A DNA stretch of 64,000 nt from Deltaproteobacteria bacterium (lineage in GTDB: Bacteria > Myxococcota_A > UBA9160 > JAJDAL01): assembly GCA_029261875.1 (NCBI GenBank), contig JAJDAL010000013.1:1-64000 (forward strand), in the 5' to 3' direction. The notes under the pieces were generated by a model that worked only from the letters and a program-made list of their open reading frames with translations, did not search any database and was not told the DNA's origin. Both the position numbers and the translations under genes were made by a program. Positions 1 through 8,259 of the stretch are shown here, one piece after another; the first letter of the stretch is position 1, and every line of letters begins with the position of its first letter.

Positions 1-435
1 GGAGTCGAATTCATGCGCCCTTGGACCGAGGCCGTGTATGGCATCCCGCCGGAGCAAGTCATCGGCAGTAGCGTCCAGACGAAGTTCGAGCTGCGCGATG
101 GCGTACCGACGCTCGTTCGATTGCCCAAAGTGAATTTCATCGATGACAAGGCGGGTAAACCCGTCGCCATCCATCAGCACATCGGTCGTCGGCCGATCGC
201 CGCTTTCGGAAACTCCGACGGAGACCTGGAGATGCTCCAGTGGACGACCGCCGGCAGCGGACCCCGCTTCGCACTCCTCGTCCATCACACGGACGAAACA
301 CGAGAATGGGCATACGATCGCGCGTCATCGATCGGCCGCCTCGACCGCGCCCTCGACGAAGCCCGCGCGAAAGGCTGGACCCTCGTCGACATGAAACGCG
401 ACTGGCGGACCGTGTTCCCCATGGAGAAGAAGTAG
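1..435 (+). CDS. HAD-superfamily phosphatase-like hydrolase, C-terminal part
   Basis: The reading frame is open from the left edge, so the gene begins outside the window; about 144 C-terminal residues are visible. The motif AFGNSDGDLEML is the acidic motif near the C-terminus of haloacid dehalogenase hydrolases of the phosphoserine-phosphatase-like group, where the aspartates bind magnesium. The preceding IPPEQVIGSS segment also fits that group. The nucleophile motif DxDxT would lie upstream of the window. An in-frame ATG at 13 is internal because the preceding codons continue the family sequence. The family hydrolyses phosphoester bonds; the substrate cannot be told from this fragment. Confidence 0.85.
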   Translation, partial: GVEFMRPWTEAVYGIPPEQVIGSSVQTKFELRDGVPTLVRLPKVNFIDDKAGKPVAIHQHIGRRPIAAFGNSDGDLEMLQWTTAGSGPRFALLVHHTDETREWAYDRASSIGRLDRALDEARAKGWTLVDMKRDWRTVFPMEKK

Positions 436-490
436 AGCGGATACGGCATCCCATCCGAGGAGCACGAATCGCGCGAGCAGGCGCCTCCGT

Positions 491-739
491 TCAGTCGGCA
501 GGCGGCGCGGAATCTTCCAGCGGTTTCCAATGGAATAGCCCGTAGATCAGGGTCTGGACGAAGTGGTAGCCCATGGACCCTTCCGCTTTCTCCATCACCG
601 GACGCTTTACGAGAAACTCGAGCACGTGGATGCCCAGGGTTCCGGCGAAGGCGGCAAACCCCGCCGTAGTCACCCAGCCCTCTCCAAAGACCATCGCCGC
701 CGCGGACCCAAGCCATATGACCCATACAGATTCCTTCAC
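491..739 (-). CDS. small membrane protein, DUF1145-like at best
   Basis: Encodes 82 residues from a GTG at 739, chosen because a strong GGGAGGAGG ribosome site lies 8 bases upstream; the frame is open further upstream but without such a site. The protein is hydrophobic, with two to three likely membrane segments (about 5-18, 22-42 and 58-70). A GIHVLEFLV stretch followed by a C-terminal YGLFHWKPL stretch recalls small inner-membrane proteins of the DUF1145 type, but the resemblance is weak. It is convergent with the HAD gene. Function unknown. Confidence 0.6.
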   Translation of the reverse strand: MKESVWVIWLGSAAAMVFGEGWVTTAGFAAFAGTLGIHVLEFLVKRPVMEKAEGSMGYHFVQTLIYGLFHWKPLEDSAPPAD

Positions 740-848
740 GATCGCGTCCTCCTCCCGAGAACAAACTAACACAGACGGGTGTCGTCGCAGTATGATCGCG
801 ACGGCGGAAAAATGACCCCGCCGTGATGGGGTCCCCGGGAGTATGTGC

Positions 849-1862
849 ATGCGGCTTCGCTATTGGCACCTTGTCGGTTTGTTCGTCGCTCTACTCGATT
901 CGGCCTCTTTGGTCTCGGCGGACGTACGAGTCGACGTCCACGGGGAGGTTTTCGACGGCGGTGGGATCGTTCCGTCGGGTGCGCCATTCTTCGTCGCATA
1001 TACCGTGCGGCCCAACCAGGTCGGGGCCGACGCGCATGGGGCACCAAACATCGGCGATTATTCGGATCCCAGCCAAGCCTTCCAGGCCATATTCGACAAT
1101 GGAAGTTTCACGATCGACTGCGTGGGCACCCAGACGTTCGTGAACGACAACGTGTCGGGCCCGGTCCCGTTCCCCGCGAATCACGACCGCCTCACTTTTC
1201 GCGGGATCGATTGCGTAGATTCATTCGGCGGCCATCCCCTCAATACCGAATTCACCGTGCGGGTCGGCGATTCGACTGGGCAGTCGATCAGCGGCGACAG
1301 CCTGTCGGACGACGTGGTGTTCAACCTGGTCAATGCTTCGAACATCGGATTGATCACGCTGACGTGCACCAACAATGAATGTGTTGAATTCTATGGGATC
1401 TCGGTGATCCCGCTCGGTGCCGAAGCCTTCGCGGTAGGCGGCGAATGTGACGTCACTCCCGACAGCGACGCGGACGGCGTGGGCGATGCATGCGACAACT
1501 GCCGGGATGTCCCGAATCCACCGCTGGGAGGATCTCGCCTCCCCTTCCAGACGACGACAGGCGGCCAACTCGATGACGATGCGGATGGTTTCGGAAACCA
1601 ATGCGACGCAAAGTTCGGGACTCAGGGACAGGTCGTGGGGGGTGTCGACCTGGGAGAACTCCTCGCATCCTTCAACAAGGATCGCTCCAAGTCCGATTGC
1701 GGGAGCAGCGGCGTCGCAAGGTGCGCATTGTTCGACTTGGACAACTCAGGTCAGTTCATCAGCGGAAGCGATCTCAGTCGGAGCTTCCAACTCTTCAATC
1801 AACCACCGGGTCCCACCTGTCCAACCTGCCCGCTCGCGTGCGAAGGCCCCGCCTGTCCCTAG
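849..1862 (+). CDS. secreted protein with thrombospondin type 3-like calcium repeats
   Basis: Encodes 337 residues. Start at 849 rather than the ATG at 843 because GGGAG ends 7 bases before it. Residues 1-25 form a signal peptide ending near VSADV. The first 190 residues are an unrecognised beta-rich region. At about 200-220 the DSDADGVGDACDN motif, and at about 240-255 the DDDADGFGNQCD motif, are thrombospondin type 3-like, aspartate-rich calcium-binding repeats. The C-terminal part has FDLDNSGQF followed by SGSDL, a dockerin/EF-hand-like calcium loop, and ends in a Pro/Cys-rich tail. Inferred to be exported and calcium-stabilised; role unknown. It stands alone between minus-strand genes. 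Confidence 0.8.
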   Translation: MRLRYWHLVGLFVALLDSASLVSADVRVDVHGEVFDGGGIVPSGAPFFVAYTVRPNQVGADAHGAPNIGDYSDPSQAFQAIFDNGSFTIDCVGTQTFVNDNVSGPVPFPANHDRLTFRGIDCVDSFGGHPLNTEFTVRVGDSTGQSISGDSLSDDVVFNLVNASNIGLITLTCTNNECVEFYGISVIPLGAEAFAVGGECDVTPDSDADGVGDACDNCRDVPNPPLGGSRLPFQTTTGGQLDDDADGFGNQCDAKFGTQGQVVGGVDLGELLASFNKDRSKSDCGSSGVARCALFDLDNSGQFISGSDLSRSFQLFNQPPGPTCPTCPLACEGPACP

Positions 1863-1903
1863 CGGCGACGGTCTCCCTTCCGTCGGCCCCGGGCGGACGC
1901 CAT

Positions 1904-2602
1904 CTACCTCGACCGGAGCGCCACCAGTCGCTCTCGCAAGCGGCCTGCCCAGAAGTCGAAGTCCTTGCGGAGCAGGTCCCAGTCGCCCGAGCTGCGCAGG
2001 GTCGAGGATCCGACACGGCGATCTACGGCCGCAACCAGGCGTTGGTGGGTGACGGAATCGGTGACCTCCCCCTCGATGCCGGTGCTGACGACGAGCGAGC
2101 GGTTTCCGCTGGCCAGATCCCCCGCTGCCGACAACAAGCGCGATTCGGGCAGCGCGGTCGCTGAAGTCGGGCCCGCCAGGTTCGCGCCCGTGGCATCCGT
2201 GACCGCCGCACGCACGCGCAACACACCGGGGCCGGCTCGCTGCACGATCGAAAAATCTTTGGATAGCTCCGTATACAGTGCAGCTTGCAGGGCGTTGATG
2301 ACTTCCGTGCGCTCTTGCTCGGGGATGTTGGCGGTGCTGGAAGAGCGCCAGATCGTCACGGATTCGATGATGATCGATTCGTACGACGCAAAGTCTGCGC
2401 GCGAATCGATGAAAACGAGCTGCGCTTCATCCCCTTCACCCGGCAACAGAGCGCTGTAGTCACCGAGGAACCCCGACGGTTTCGCGGGTTCTTTGGCCTG
2501 ATGGGTTGTCCCACAACCGAGCAACGCGATTGCGGTGACCATCGCAAGCTGCGCCAGGCCACCGACCGCGGCACGCCCACGACTCCGAACCTTTCCCCTC
2601 AT
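1904..2602 (-). CDS. DUF3313-family lipoprotein
   Basis: Encodes 232 residues from an ATG at 2602 preceded by AGGAGGAG; the frame continues upstream but this site decides the start. A signal peptide ends in the lipobox ALLGC with the lipidated Cys at residue 30. The segment SGFLGDYS followed by a conserved FIDSRADFASYESIIIE stretch matches DUF3313, a family of short bacterial lipoproteins of unknown function. The rest alternates beta strands and helices typical of the family. It follows another lipoprotein gene on the same strand, about 90 bases downstream of it. Envelope localisation is predicted; the job is unknown. Confidence 0.8.
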   Translation of the reverse strand: MRGKVRSRGRAAVGGLAQLAMVTAIALLGCGTTHQAKEPAKPSGFLGDYSALLPGEGDEAQLVFIDSRADFASYESIIIESVTIWRSSSTANIPEQERTEVINALQAALYTELSKDFSIVQRAGPGVLRVRAAVTDATGANLAGPTSATALPESRLLSAAGDLASGNRSLVVSTGIEGEVTDSVTHQRLVAAVDRRVGSSTLRSSGDWDLLRKDFDFWAGRLRERLVALRSR

Positions 2603-2695
2603 CTCTCCTCCTACACAAAGAACGCGCGAAACACGGCGAAGAATTCCGATCACTCTCTACAACAGGATCGCGCGCTCCTGCGGGTACGTCGAAGA

Positions 2696-3334
2696 CTAGA
2701 AGCGCGGCGGTGAGGCAGGGCCGGCCGTGTCTTCGATCGGTTGCACCCAACCCGCGAGAACGTCCGTGTCGACCTTCACGTCAGCCTCGTTGAGCAACAA
2801 ATCGAGCAACGCTTTGCGCCGCAACACGGAGCCATCGGCGAGCACGCGACTGCGCAGGGCCTCGCCGTCGAGCGTGGAAGTGGCATCGCCCCCGAAAACT
2901 TCGCGCCGCGTATGCGCGACTTCGGTAACAACACGGCGCGGCCCAGCGTATTGGTCGGCGATCTCGGCCAATGCCTTGCTGCGACCCGCCGCGGTGGCGG
3001 GTAGACCCCGTCGCCGGGTTTCCCGCTCGAGGATCCGCTCTCGAAGGTAGGCCCGAAGCAACCGTTCCGCTTCACGCGATGAAAACGGGCGATAACCGGA
3101 ACCGCGCTTGTGGGAGACGTATTGCACGAGGTCAGCGAGCGGGACCGGGGCCCCGTCGAGCGTCGCGACGTCAGCCGCCGAGGGAACGTGCGTTAGGGCG
3201 GAAACCGCGGCCCGCTCCGGTGCAGCCGCGACGGACGGAGTTCGCATTTCGGACGAGTCGCAGGCCAGCAAGGTCAACACGCCGACCGCGCAGATTCCAG
3301 ATCGCAGAGTTGCCCGCACCTCCCCCGCTCCCAT
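2696..3334 (-). CDS. lipoprotein with SurA-N-like helical region
   Basis: Encodes 211 residues. ATG at 3334 is preferred over a GTG at 3382 because AGAGAGG lies upstream of it. The lipobox TLLAC places the lipidated Cys at residue 25. Residues about 55-110 (VATLDGAPVPL followed by LLRAYLRERILERETRRRG) look like the N-terminal helical chaperone segment of SurA/PpiC-type peptidyl-prolyl isomerases, but no rotamase domain follows. It may be a chaperone-only relative or a helical protein with chance similarity. Same strand as the DUF3313 lipoprotein downstream; the two may be co-transcribed. Confidence 0.65.
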   Translation of the reverse strand: MGAGEVRATLRSGICAVGVLTLLACDSSEMRTPSVAAAPERAAVSALTHVPSAADVATLDGAPVPLADLVQYVSHKRGSGYRPFSSREAERLLRAYLRERILERETRRRGLPATAAGRSKALAEIADQYAGPRRVVTEVAHTRREVFGGDATSTLDGEALRSRVLADGSVLRRKALLDLLLNEADVKVDTDVLAGWVQPIEDTAGPASPPRF

Positions 3335-3400
3335 CACGATCAAACCTCTCTTTGCCAAAGCTGCACACAATCGGTCCGTCACAACGCAAAGATGCGGCGC

Positions 3401-3640
3401 TCAATCCGTTTGCCCACGCATTCTGTAGCAGACCCGAGGCGGTTCTCCAGGCCGACGAACCTTAGGAAACGGGGCCGCGCGAGAGGGTGTTCTCGCTGGG
3501 CTTTCCGACCGCAAATACGGGTAGATCAAGACGGATCCGAGGGTATCGGGTACGTGCCAGGCGGCATGGCCCTGCCACAAGGAGTCGGGCCAACAGCGAG
3601 AACGTACCGCGAGTTGCACAGTGCAGCATGCCCGCGACAC
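3401..3640 (-). pseudogene. possible remnant of a membrane protein C-terminus
   Basis: A stretch of reading frame encodes DSLWQGHAAWHV and then LIYPYLRSE, a pattern typical of the last membrane helix of multi-pass proteins that end in a Trp/Gln/Gly/His-Ala-x-Trp-His signature (bacterial ceramidase-like families end this way). The frame is closed just upstream by TAG, has no ribosome site, and no N-terminal part follows in frame. I infer a decayed gene fragment. It could be a chance frame; the block 3402-3834 otherwise holds nothing clear except the small frame described next. Confidence 0.3.
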
Positions 3641-3669
3641 CGGGTGCAGCTAGATCTGATCCGACCCCG

Positions 3670-3801
3670 CTACTGGACGCAGTAGCTGACGACTTCCGTC
3701 GCCGGCAATGCGAGTGTCAGATAGAAGGAGTAGAAGTACGCACGGTAGTCGACCTGAGAGAGTGCGACTTCGCACGGAACGTTCATCAGCTCGCTACCCA
3801 T
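3670..3801 (-). CDS. possible 43-residue protein
   Basis: An ATG at 3801 opens a 43-codon frame containing an aromatic hydrophobic stretch (YRAYFYSFYLTLALPATE) that could be one membrane segment. A weak GGAAGG lies about 13 bases upstream, farther than usual. It sits between the conserved 65-residue gene upstream and the decayed fragment downstream on the same strand, so it may itself be part of a broken gene. Not recognised; low confidence that it is translated. Confidence 0.25.
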   Translation of the reverse strand: MGSELMNVPCEVALSQVDYRAYFYSFYLTLALPATEVVSYCVQ

Positions 3802-3834
3802 CGAGGCCAATGCCCTTCCGCCTCGGAGGGGGGA

Positions 3835-4032
3835 CTATTCGCTGGCGGCCGCTTCGTCTTCGGTCGCCGCGGGTTTCGGCTTGGCTTTCGGCAGCTTGAT
3901 CATGCCCTCATCTACGAGGATCTTGAGCTTGTCGTCGCCACCAACCCAGGTGCGATTCTTGGAACGCACGCCGAAGCGGCCCGAACGCTTCTTGACGATC
4001 GAATATTCATTGGTCTTCTTGATGATTTCCAT
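3835..4032 (-). CDS. conserved small basic protein
   Basis: Encodes 65 residues from ATG at 4032 (a GTG two codons earlier is possible; neither has a clear ribosome site). The N-terminal two thirds, NEYSIVKKRSGRFGVRSKN followed by KILVDEGMIKLPK, is a compact basic sequence that resembles small conserved hypothetical proteins in proteobacteria; the Lys/Ala/Pro/Glu-rich tail looks disordered. No known catalytic motif. A nucleic-acid-binding role would be a guess from charge only. Confidence 0.65.
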   Translation of the reverse strand: MEIIKKTNEYSIVKKRSGRFGVRSKNRTWVGGDDKLKILVDEGMIKLPKAKPKPAATEDEAAASE

Positions 4033-4086
4033 GGGCACTGGATAGCGCCCGCCGGTAGGGGGGACAAGCCCCGCCTTGTCATGCGG

Positions 4087-4713
4087 CTAGTGGTGCTTTT
4101 CGTAGAGCTCGGGCAGGAAACCGGCCAGATAGCTCATCTCTTCGTGGCAGTGCTTCAGGAGTGCTTCACCCACGGTGTCGGGAAATGCGGCGGTCCGGGC
4201 AGCCGGGTCCGGCGCGACCTCCGGAGGATCGAAATCGCCGAGCCAAAAGCGACTTCGCATCTCGCAACCATACGCCGTATCGCGGCAGAGATGGATCAGG
4301 TGTCCCGCCTGAACCGGTGCATCCAAAGATCCCACCCGAGCACATACCGCCCCGGAAATTCCCGCCTCCCCGAAATTCGAAGCATCCAGGTAATCCGAGG
4401 GTTCCCGAAACTGAATCCGCAGTTTCTGGAGTTCGCCGCCGATCTTCTCGTGCACGTGGTGTTCCCCGCCAATGAAACGTCCCGTTCCCCGCTCCCCCTT
4501 CCACTCGCACCAGAGGTGATCGAGCGGGTGCCACCACTTGTATTGCTCGGTCGTTTCGAGGAAGCCGAACCACCACTCGACCATGCGGCCCGAACAGCCG
4601 TGCATCGTGGTCCAACAGGCGACGTGGAGCTGACCGTCGGGAAGTCTCGTGTAGCCCGATTCTAGCGCGAGATAGCCGGGTCGCAGAAGTTCGTTCGCGT
4701 GTTCGAGTTTCAT
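4087..4713 (-). CDS. DAPG hydrolase (PhlG)-like protein
   Basis: Encodes 208 residues. PhlG-type enzymes cleave the carbon-carbon bond of 2,4-diacetylphloroglucinol with a zinc ion in a Bet v1-like fold. Here the aromatic-rich segment HGCSGRMVEWWFGF followed by WWHPLDH (His62, His66) and the C-terminal HxxxE (His188, Glu192) match the expected metal-ligand layout of the family. The protein is shorter than characterised PhlG (about 290 residues), and substrate specificity in distant members is unknown, so diketone or acylphenol hydrolysis is only inferred. Transcribed divergently from the lipoprotein gene at 4909; the roughly 195-base interval between them must carry both promoters. Confidence 0.75.
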   Translation of the reverse strand: MKLEHANELLRPGYLALESGYTRLPDGQLHVACWTTMHGCSGRMVEWWFGFLETTEQYKWWHPLDHLWCEWKGERGTGRFIGGEHHVHEKIGGELQKLRIQFREPSDYLDASNFGEAGISGAVCARVGSLDAPVQAGHLIHLCRDTAYGCEMRSRFWLGDFDPPEVAPDPAARTAAFPDTVGEALLKHCHEEMSYLAGFLPELYEKHH

Positions 4714-4908
4714 TGGCCCTCCGCCACGGGTGATATTTCGTGATCAACGTAGCTATTCGGGCGCAACGCAGCTGTACCTTTTACGCAGGAAACGCGCAGT
4801 TTCCCTTGCGCACCGAACATTCGTGCATTCCTTTCGTACGCCTGGAAGACAGAACCATGCGGCGGACACCCGATTCCCGATCCGTTCGTGGGGAAAACAG
4901 GAGTCGCG

Positions 4909-5673
4909 ATGCAGTTGAATTTCCGAGCGGCAGCCATCGTTGCGATCTGCGTCAGCGTGGCGCCCGCATTCGGTTGCGCGGCGTTCCGTCACGGCTACAC
5001 ATTCTCGGATTATCGAGGCCAGGTCCTCAACGCACAGCGCGGTCCGGGGGCGACGCGCCTCGAGATCGAAGCCAACTACGATCCGGCCCTACGCATCCAC
5101 GTCGGCGACAAGGGCGATCCGGACTACATCGTCGTTGCCGACCTCCGAGAAGTTGCGCTGGTCTACATCGAACGCGATGAAATCGCCTGGTTTACGCGCC
5201 CCCGCTTCTCGAATCGCGGCCTGCTTCGAATCCAGTCTCCCATTCCCGGCGAATTGCTCCGATACGTGGACGAAGCGGACCGCTCACGTGCGGTTGAAAA
5301 GAAAGTCGACCGCGCGATGCGAGAACTGGGACCATCGAACGCGCAAGAGTCCGCGCAGCGAGAAACCATCACCGATGGAATCGAGCAGTGCTACGCAATC
5401 CCAACCCACAGCGCGGCGTCGGTCTCCTGCGATGTCGGCTACGTGGACGGGATTCTGTCGATGGTCATCGAATTCGAGAGCCGCGAAGCCGCGGACAACG
5501 ATTGGGAATCCGTCGCCGGGGATGCCGTGTCCACCTTCTGTGCAGCATCGAATCAGTCCAACCGAGCATCGTTCGTCTACCTGAGTACCCAAGACGATCT
5601 GCGCGCCTACTCTTGCGAGTTGGACAAATGGCACGATTGGCAGGAAAGCCAACAGACGGGTTCGTCTACATAA
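4909..5673 (+). CDS. lipoprotein, unknown
   Basis: Encodes 254 residues from ATG at 4909, preceded by AGGAG 7 bases upstream; an upstream in-frame start at 4888 lacks a site. Signal peptide with lipobox AFGC, Cys at residue 23. The mature part mixes beta strands and helices and includes three further cysteines near the C-terminus that could form disulfides. No family recognised. A small membrane protein gene follows 57 bases downstream on the same strand and may be co-transcribed. Confidence 0.75.
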   Translation: MQLNFRAAAIVAICVSVAPAFGCAAFRHGYTFSDYRGQVLNAQRGPGATRLEIEANYDPALRIHVGDKGDPDYIVVADLREVALVYIERDEIAWFTRPRFSNRGLLRIQSPIPGELLRYVDEADRSRAVEKKVDRAMRELGPSNAQESAQRETITDGIEQCYAIPTHSAASVSCDVGYVDGILSMVIEFESREAADNDWESVAGDAVSTFCAASNQSNRASFVYLSTQDDLRAYSCELDKWHDWQESQQTGSST

Positions 5674-5730
5674 GCGGAAGGGCTTCCATTCCAGACAAGC
5701 CGTTGCCAAATCGAGAGTGAGGAAAGAAAC

Positions 5731-5982
5731 ATGGATTGGGGAGACAACCTGGGCCTCGTGGGCGTTCTAGCCGTTTCCGGACTTTTTTCCTTGTGGTGCC
5801 TGGTACGGATCTGGCGCAGCGCGTCGAATACTCTATGGAAGCTTTTCTGGTCGCTCGTCTGCCTGATCCCGATTCTCGGCCCAGTCACCACCCTGACCCT
5901 CTATTCTCCACCCGCTCCCCAGGCGGATCATCTCCAACAGAGAACGTGGCGAAGCGGCGGTGGCGCCACCGGCTCCCACTAA
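5731..5982 (+). CDS. small two-helix membrane protein
   Basis: Encodes 83 residues; GAGGAAAG precedes the ATG by about 5 bases. Two hydrophobic helices (about 7-27 and 36-58) are joined by a short basic loop, and the tail is hydrophilic and Gly-rich. The pattern, with PILGPVTTLTLY at the end of the second helix, resembles the short phospholipase-D-nuclease N-terminal (PLDc_N) membrane domain, which occurs alone in many bacteria. That match is tentative. Likely in the same transcript as the lipoprotein upstream. Confidence 0.65.
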   Translation: MDWGDNLGLVGVLAVSGLFSLWCLVRIWRSASNTLWKLFWSLVCLIPILGPVTTLTLYSPPAPQADHLQQRTWRSGGGATGSH

Positions 5983-6009
5983 GCGTTCGTCACACCATCG
6001 TCGTCGTCC

Positions 6010-6810
6010 TCAGTCTGCCGCCAGCACGAGGACGACGTAGTAGACCCAGACCGGAATCAGGGTGGCGAAATAGCTCACCATCCAGGTCAGGCCCACGAAT
6101 CCGCCCCAGGATGCTGCATCGCAGCGGCGGTTTCGCTCGTGAATGGATCGGTGCCAGCCCGTTTTCACGGAACCTCCGCGGGCGCCGTCCCCCGACGCCA
6201 CGGCCTCAGCGGCTTGCTTGGCTTCTCGGCGCAGTGATCTCAAATGAAACATTTGCCACGGCAGGTACACGAGGCCGAAGAGCAGATTGATTTGAAGGAG
6301 TCTTTCAGCGCCGCCGAGGGGATCATCGAGTGTCGTGTAGAGGTAGGCACTCGCGAGTGTATTGGCGACGAAGAGGATCGCCCAACCCGCTTCTTCGTAG
6401 ACGTAGAGTACGAGTCGCTCGGTCAGGATGGCGCCCCAGACGAAGCCCTGGGAGATCACGACCTGCACGACCATCAGCCAGGACAGCGCATCCACCCATC
6501 CGACCCGGTCGAGATTGAGCAGGCGAATCACATGGGAGAATTGGTAGATGTACGCGACCTCGGCAAATGAGGCCAGAATCCGCGTCAGAAAAATCGAGGA
6601 CAGGGGAGTGGCGTGAAAGACGACGTTGTCCTTGTAGCGGTTGGGAAACAGGCAGCGGAAAGCCGAAACGCCAAACAGAATCTGAGCCGGAATGACGATG
6701 CTCGAATCCGTCGTGCCCGATGGCAGCCCGAAGGTTTTCGCGAGGAAATAGAGATTGATCAATGCGCCGATCTTCACCAACCAGAGAAAGATCGTGAAGT
6801 CGTTCGTCAA
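6010..6810 (-). CDS. multi-pass membrane protein, unknown
   Basis: Encodes 266 residues with about seven predicted membrane helices (roughly 9-27, 38-55, 70-92, 106-125, 137-158, 168-187, 238-262) and a charged cytoplasmic loop at about 195-230. No conserved motif recognised. It starts 4 bases after the stop of the GST-like gene, so the two are almost certainly one operon and may act on the same compound or membrane process. Confidence 0.75.
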   Translation of the reverse strand: MTNDFTIFLWLVKIGALINLYFLAKTFGLPSGTTDSSIVIPAQILFGVSAFRCLFPNRYKDNVVFHATPLSSIFLTRILASFAEVAYIYQFSHVIRLLNLDRVGWVDALSWLMVVQVVISQGFVWGAILTERLVLYVYEEAGWAILFVANTLASAYLYTTLDDPLGGAERLLQINLLFGLVYLPWQMFHLRSLRREAKQAAEAVASGDGARGGSVKTGWHRSIHERNRRCDAASWGGFVGLTWMVSYFATLIPVWVYYVVLVLAAD

Positions 6811-6814
6811 GAGC

Positions 6815-7903
6815 TCAACGCGCGTTTTGATAGTGCACGTTTCTTCCGCGAAACGGTACCGCTCCCGCTTCGTCGTAGCGGGAATTCAGATCGCGAAGAC
6901 GAAACAGCGGTTCCCAACAACCGTGGGCCTCGAGCAGATTGCGCGTTTCCTTCTTCGGAGCTTCGGGCAGGGCTTCATAGTGGGCCCGCAAGCGTTCGAG
7001 ACACCAGACGCGGTACTGGGAAACCGGTAGATCGCGATAATGGACGCCCTGGATCTCGGCATCGTGCCGGCGCTCTCCGGCCTTCCATCCCAGGGCGTTG
7101 GCGCACAGGTACGGCAGGTAGGCACTCCCCAGCTCGCGAAGGATCGGGCTCCAATCCTCCGGAATGCCGCGAACCAACTCTCCCTGGGTTCGACTGCCTC
7201 GCGCATTCCATAGACGCGCTTGCCACGCGAAGACGCCCGGGGCCCGCTCGCGCATGATGTCCGCCGGGGTCGGGTCTTGCGAGAAGTGACGAAACATCGA
7301 GGCAAAGAACCCGAAATCCGCCAGGGTCGGAACCGCCCCTAATAGGTAGGGGCGGACCGCAAAGATCGCCTCCAGCTGATCGAGGGCCTTGAAGTAGCAA
7401 CCCTCCACGTGATCCCAGGTCTCACGCGTAACGCCATCGCCGCGAACCCAGCCGCCGTGCTGCCGGCGGCGCATGGCGAAACTTTTGAGAAAACGGGGAA
7501 TCGGAATGCGCATGATCTCGTCGGCGATGCGCCCGCTCAGCAACGAGGCGTCCTTGCGATAGCTCCAGCGAAAATGCATGGCCGGCCGCCACAACCACTC
7601 CTCCGCATAGTCTTCCACCAGACGACTCATGAAGCCTTGCAGCGGATCGGGCGGAATGACCGCGGGCAGCGGGTACTCGGATTCGAACCAATCGATCATG
7701 GGGGTGGTGTCGGTCATGAAACGTCCGTCCGGGAGTTCGACGGCGGGCATCTGCGATGCACCGGTCTCCCGCCGCAAGCGCCGTTGACTCGCGGGACCAT
7801 ACGGAACGAACTCGTAGGGGATCTCCTTGTAACGCAGGTACCCCTCGAGTTTTCCCGTGTAGTAGGAAACGACGGCGCCATGCACTTTCAGTCGGTTCGA
7901 CAT
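6815..7903 (-). CDS. glutathione S-transferase-like protein
   Basis: Encodes 362 residues from ATG at 7903, whose GAGGAT ribosome site overlaps the stop of a 53-residue gene upstream. Residues about 6-85 form a thioredoxin-like GST N-terminal domain, with the cis-proline motif MPAVEL and the following substrate-binding PMIDWFE stretch; the remainder is a helical GST C-terminal domain with an insertion and a long C-terminal extension, making it longer than the usual 200-230 residues. The catalytic Ser/Cys/Tyr of classical GSTs is not obvious (VSYYTGKLEGYLR is the expected place). Glutathione conjugation or a binding role is inferred. Confidence 0.8.
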   Translation of the reverse strand: MSNRLKVHGAVVSYYTGKLEGYLRYKEIPYEFVPYGPASQRRLRRETGASQMPAVELPDGRFMTDTTPMIDWFESEYPLPAVIPPDPLQGFMSRLVEDYAEEWLWRPAMHFRWSYRKDASLLSGRIADEIMRIPIPRFLKSFAMRRRQHGGWVRGDGVTRETWDHVEGCYFKALDQLEAIFAVRPYLLGAVPTLADFGFFASMFRHFSQDPTPADIMRERAPGVFAWQARLWNARGSRTQGELVRGIPEDWSPILRELGSAYLPYLCANALGWKAGERRHDAEIQGVHYRDLPVSQYRVWCLERLRAHYEALPEAPKKETRNLLEAHGCWEPLFRLRDLNSRYDEAGAVPFRGRNVHYQNAR

Positions 7904-7911
7904 GGACCGAT

Positions 7912-8073
7912 TCAATCCTCGACCGCGGCGGTGACCGCGTTCTCGAACAGGTCGCAATTCCAATCGAGTTCCATCGTGATCGGATCCCCCTTGAGGACGG
8001 CTTCATCGCCGAGCTCTTCGGCGGACAGCACGGTGACGGTCCCCTCGGGTAGGGGCACGGGCTCGCTGGACAA
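7912..8073 (-). CDS. 53-residue protein coupled to the GST-like gene
   Basis: A frame begins with TTG at 8073, 8 bases after a strong GGAGG (complement of 8081-8085), and ends with TGA at 7912, 8 bases before the GST-like start. The acidic product begins LSSEPVPLPEG and ends NAVTAAVED; it has no membrane segment and no family I recognise. Perfect placement of a ribosome site, no internal stop and the stop overlapping the next ribosome site argue that it is real and translationally coupled to the downstream gene. Alternative: a leader peptide for the operon. Confidence 0.6.
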   Translation of the reverse strand: MSSEPVPLPEGTVTVLSAEELGDEAVLKGDPITMELDWNCDLFENAVTAAVED

Positions 8074-8259
8074 ATGGGGACCTCCGGGAGGCCCTATTCT
8101 CGCTCACGCCCAGTCCCCCAACAACGGATGATTCTCCCGGAGGGCCGGAATGGGCCCGGAAGGGGCTTTTTCGAGCGATCCGACCGGGAGTCGGCCTCCA
8201 TGGGATATTCTTTCTTCGAGGCCGCGCTCGACCCACCCAAGCGATCGGAGGTTCCCACG

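Noticed and set aside
3487-4665. A 392-codon plus-strand frame
   Set aside because: It is the complement of the DAPG-hydrolase-like gene and the small basic protein gene, has Arg/Pro-rich content without motifs, and no ribosome site.
4794-4811. Inverted repeat GCGCA/TGCGC between the DAPG-hydrolase-like and lipoprotein genes
   Set aside because: Five-base arms are common by chance in GC-rich sequence and no regulator gene is adjacent.
8154-8171. Short hairpin GCCC/GGGC followed by five T, terminator-like
   Set aside because: Only four base pairs, located in front of a divergent pair rather than after a gene; not convincing.
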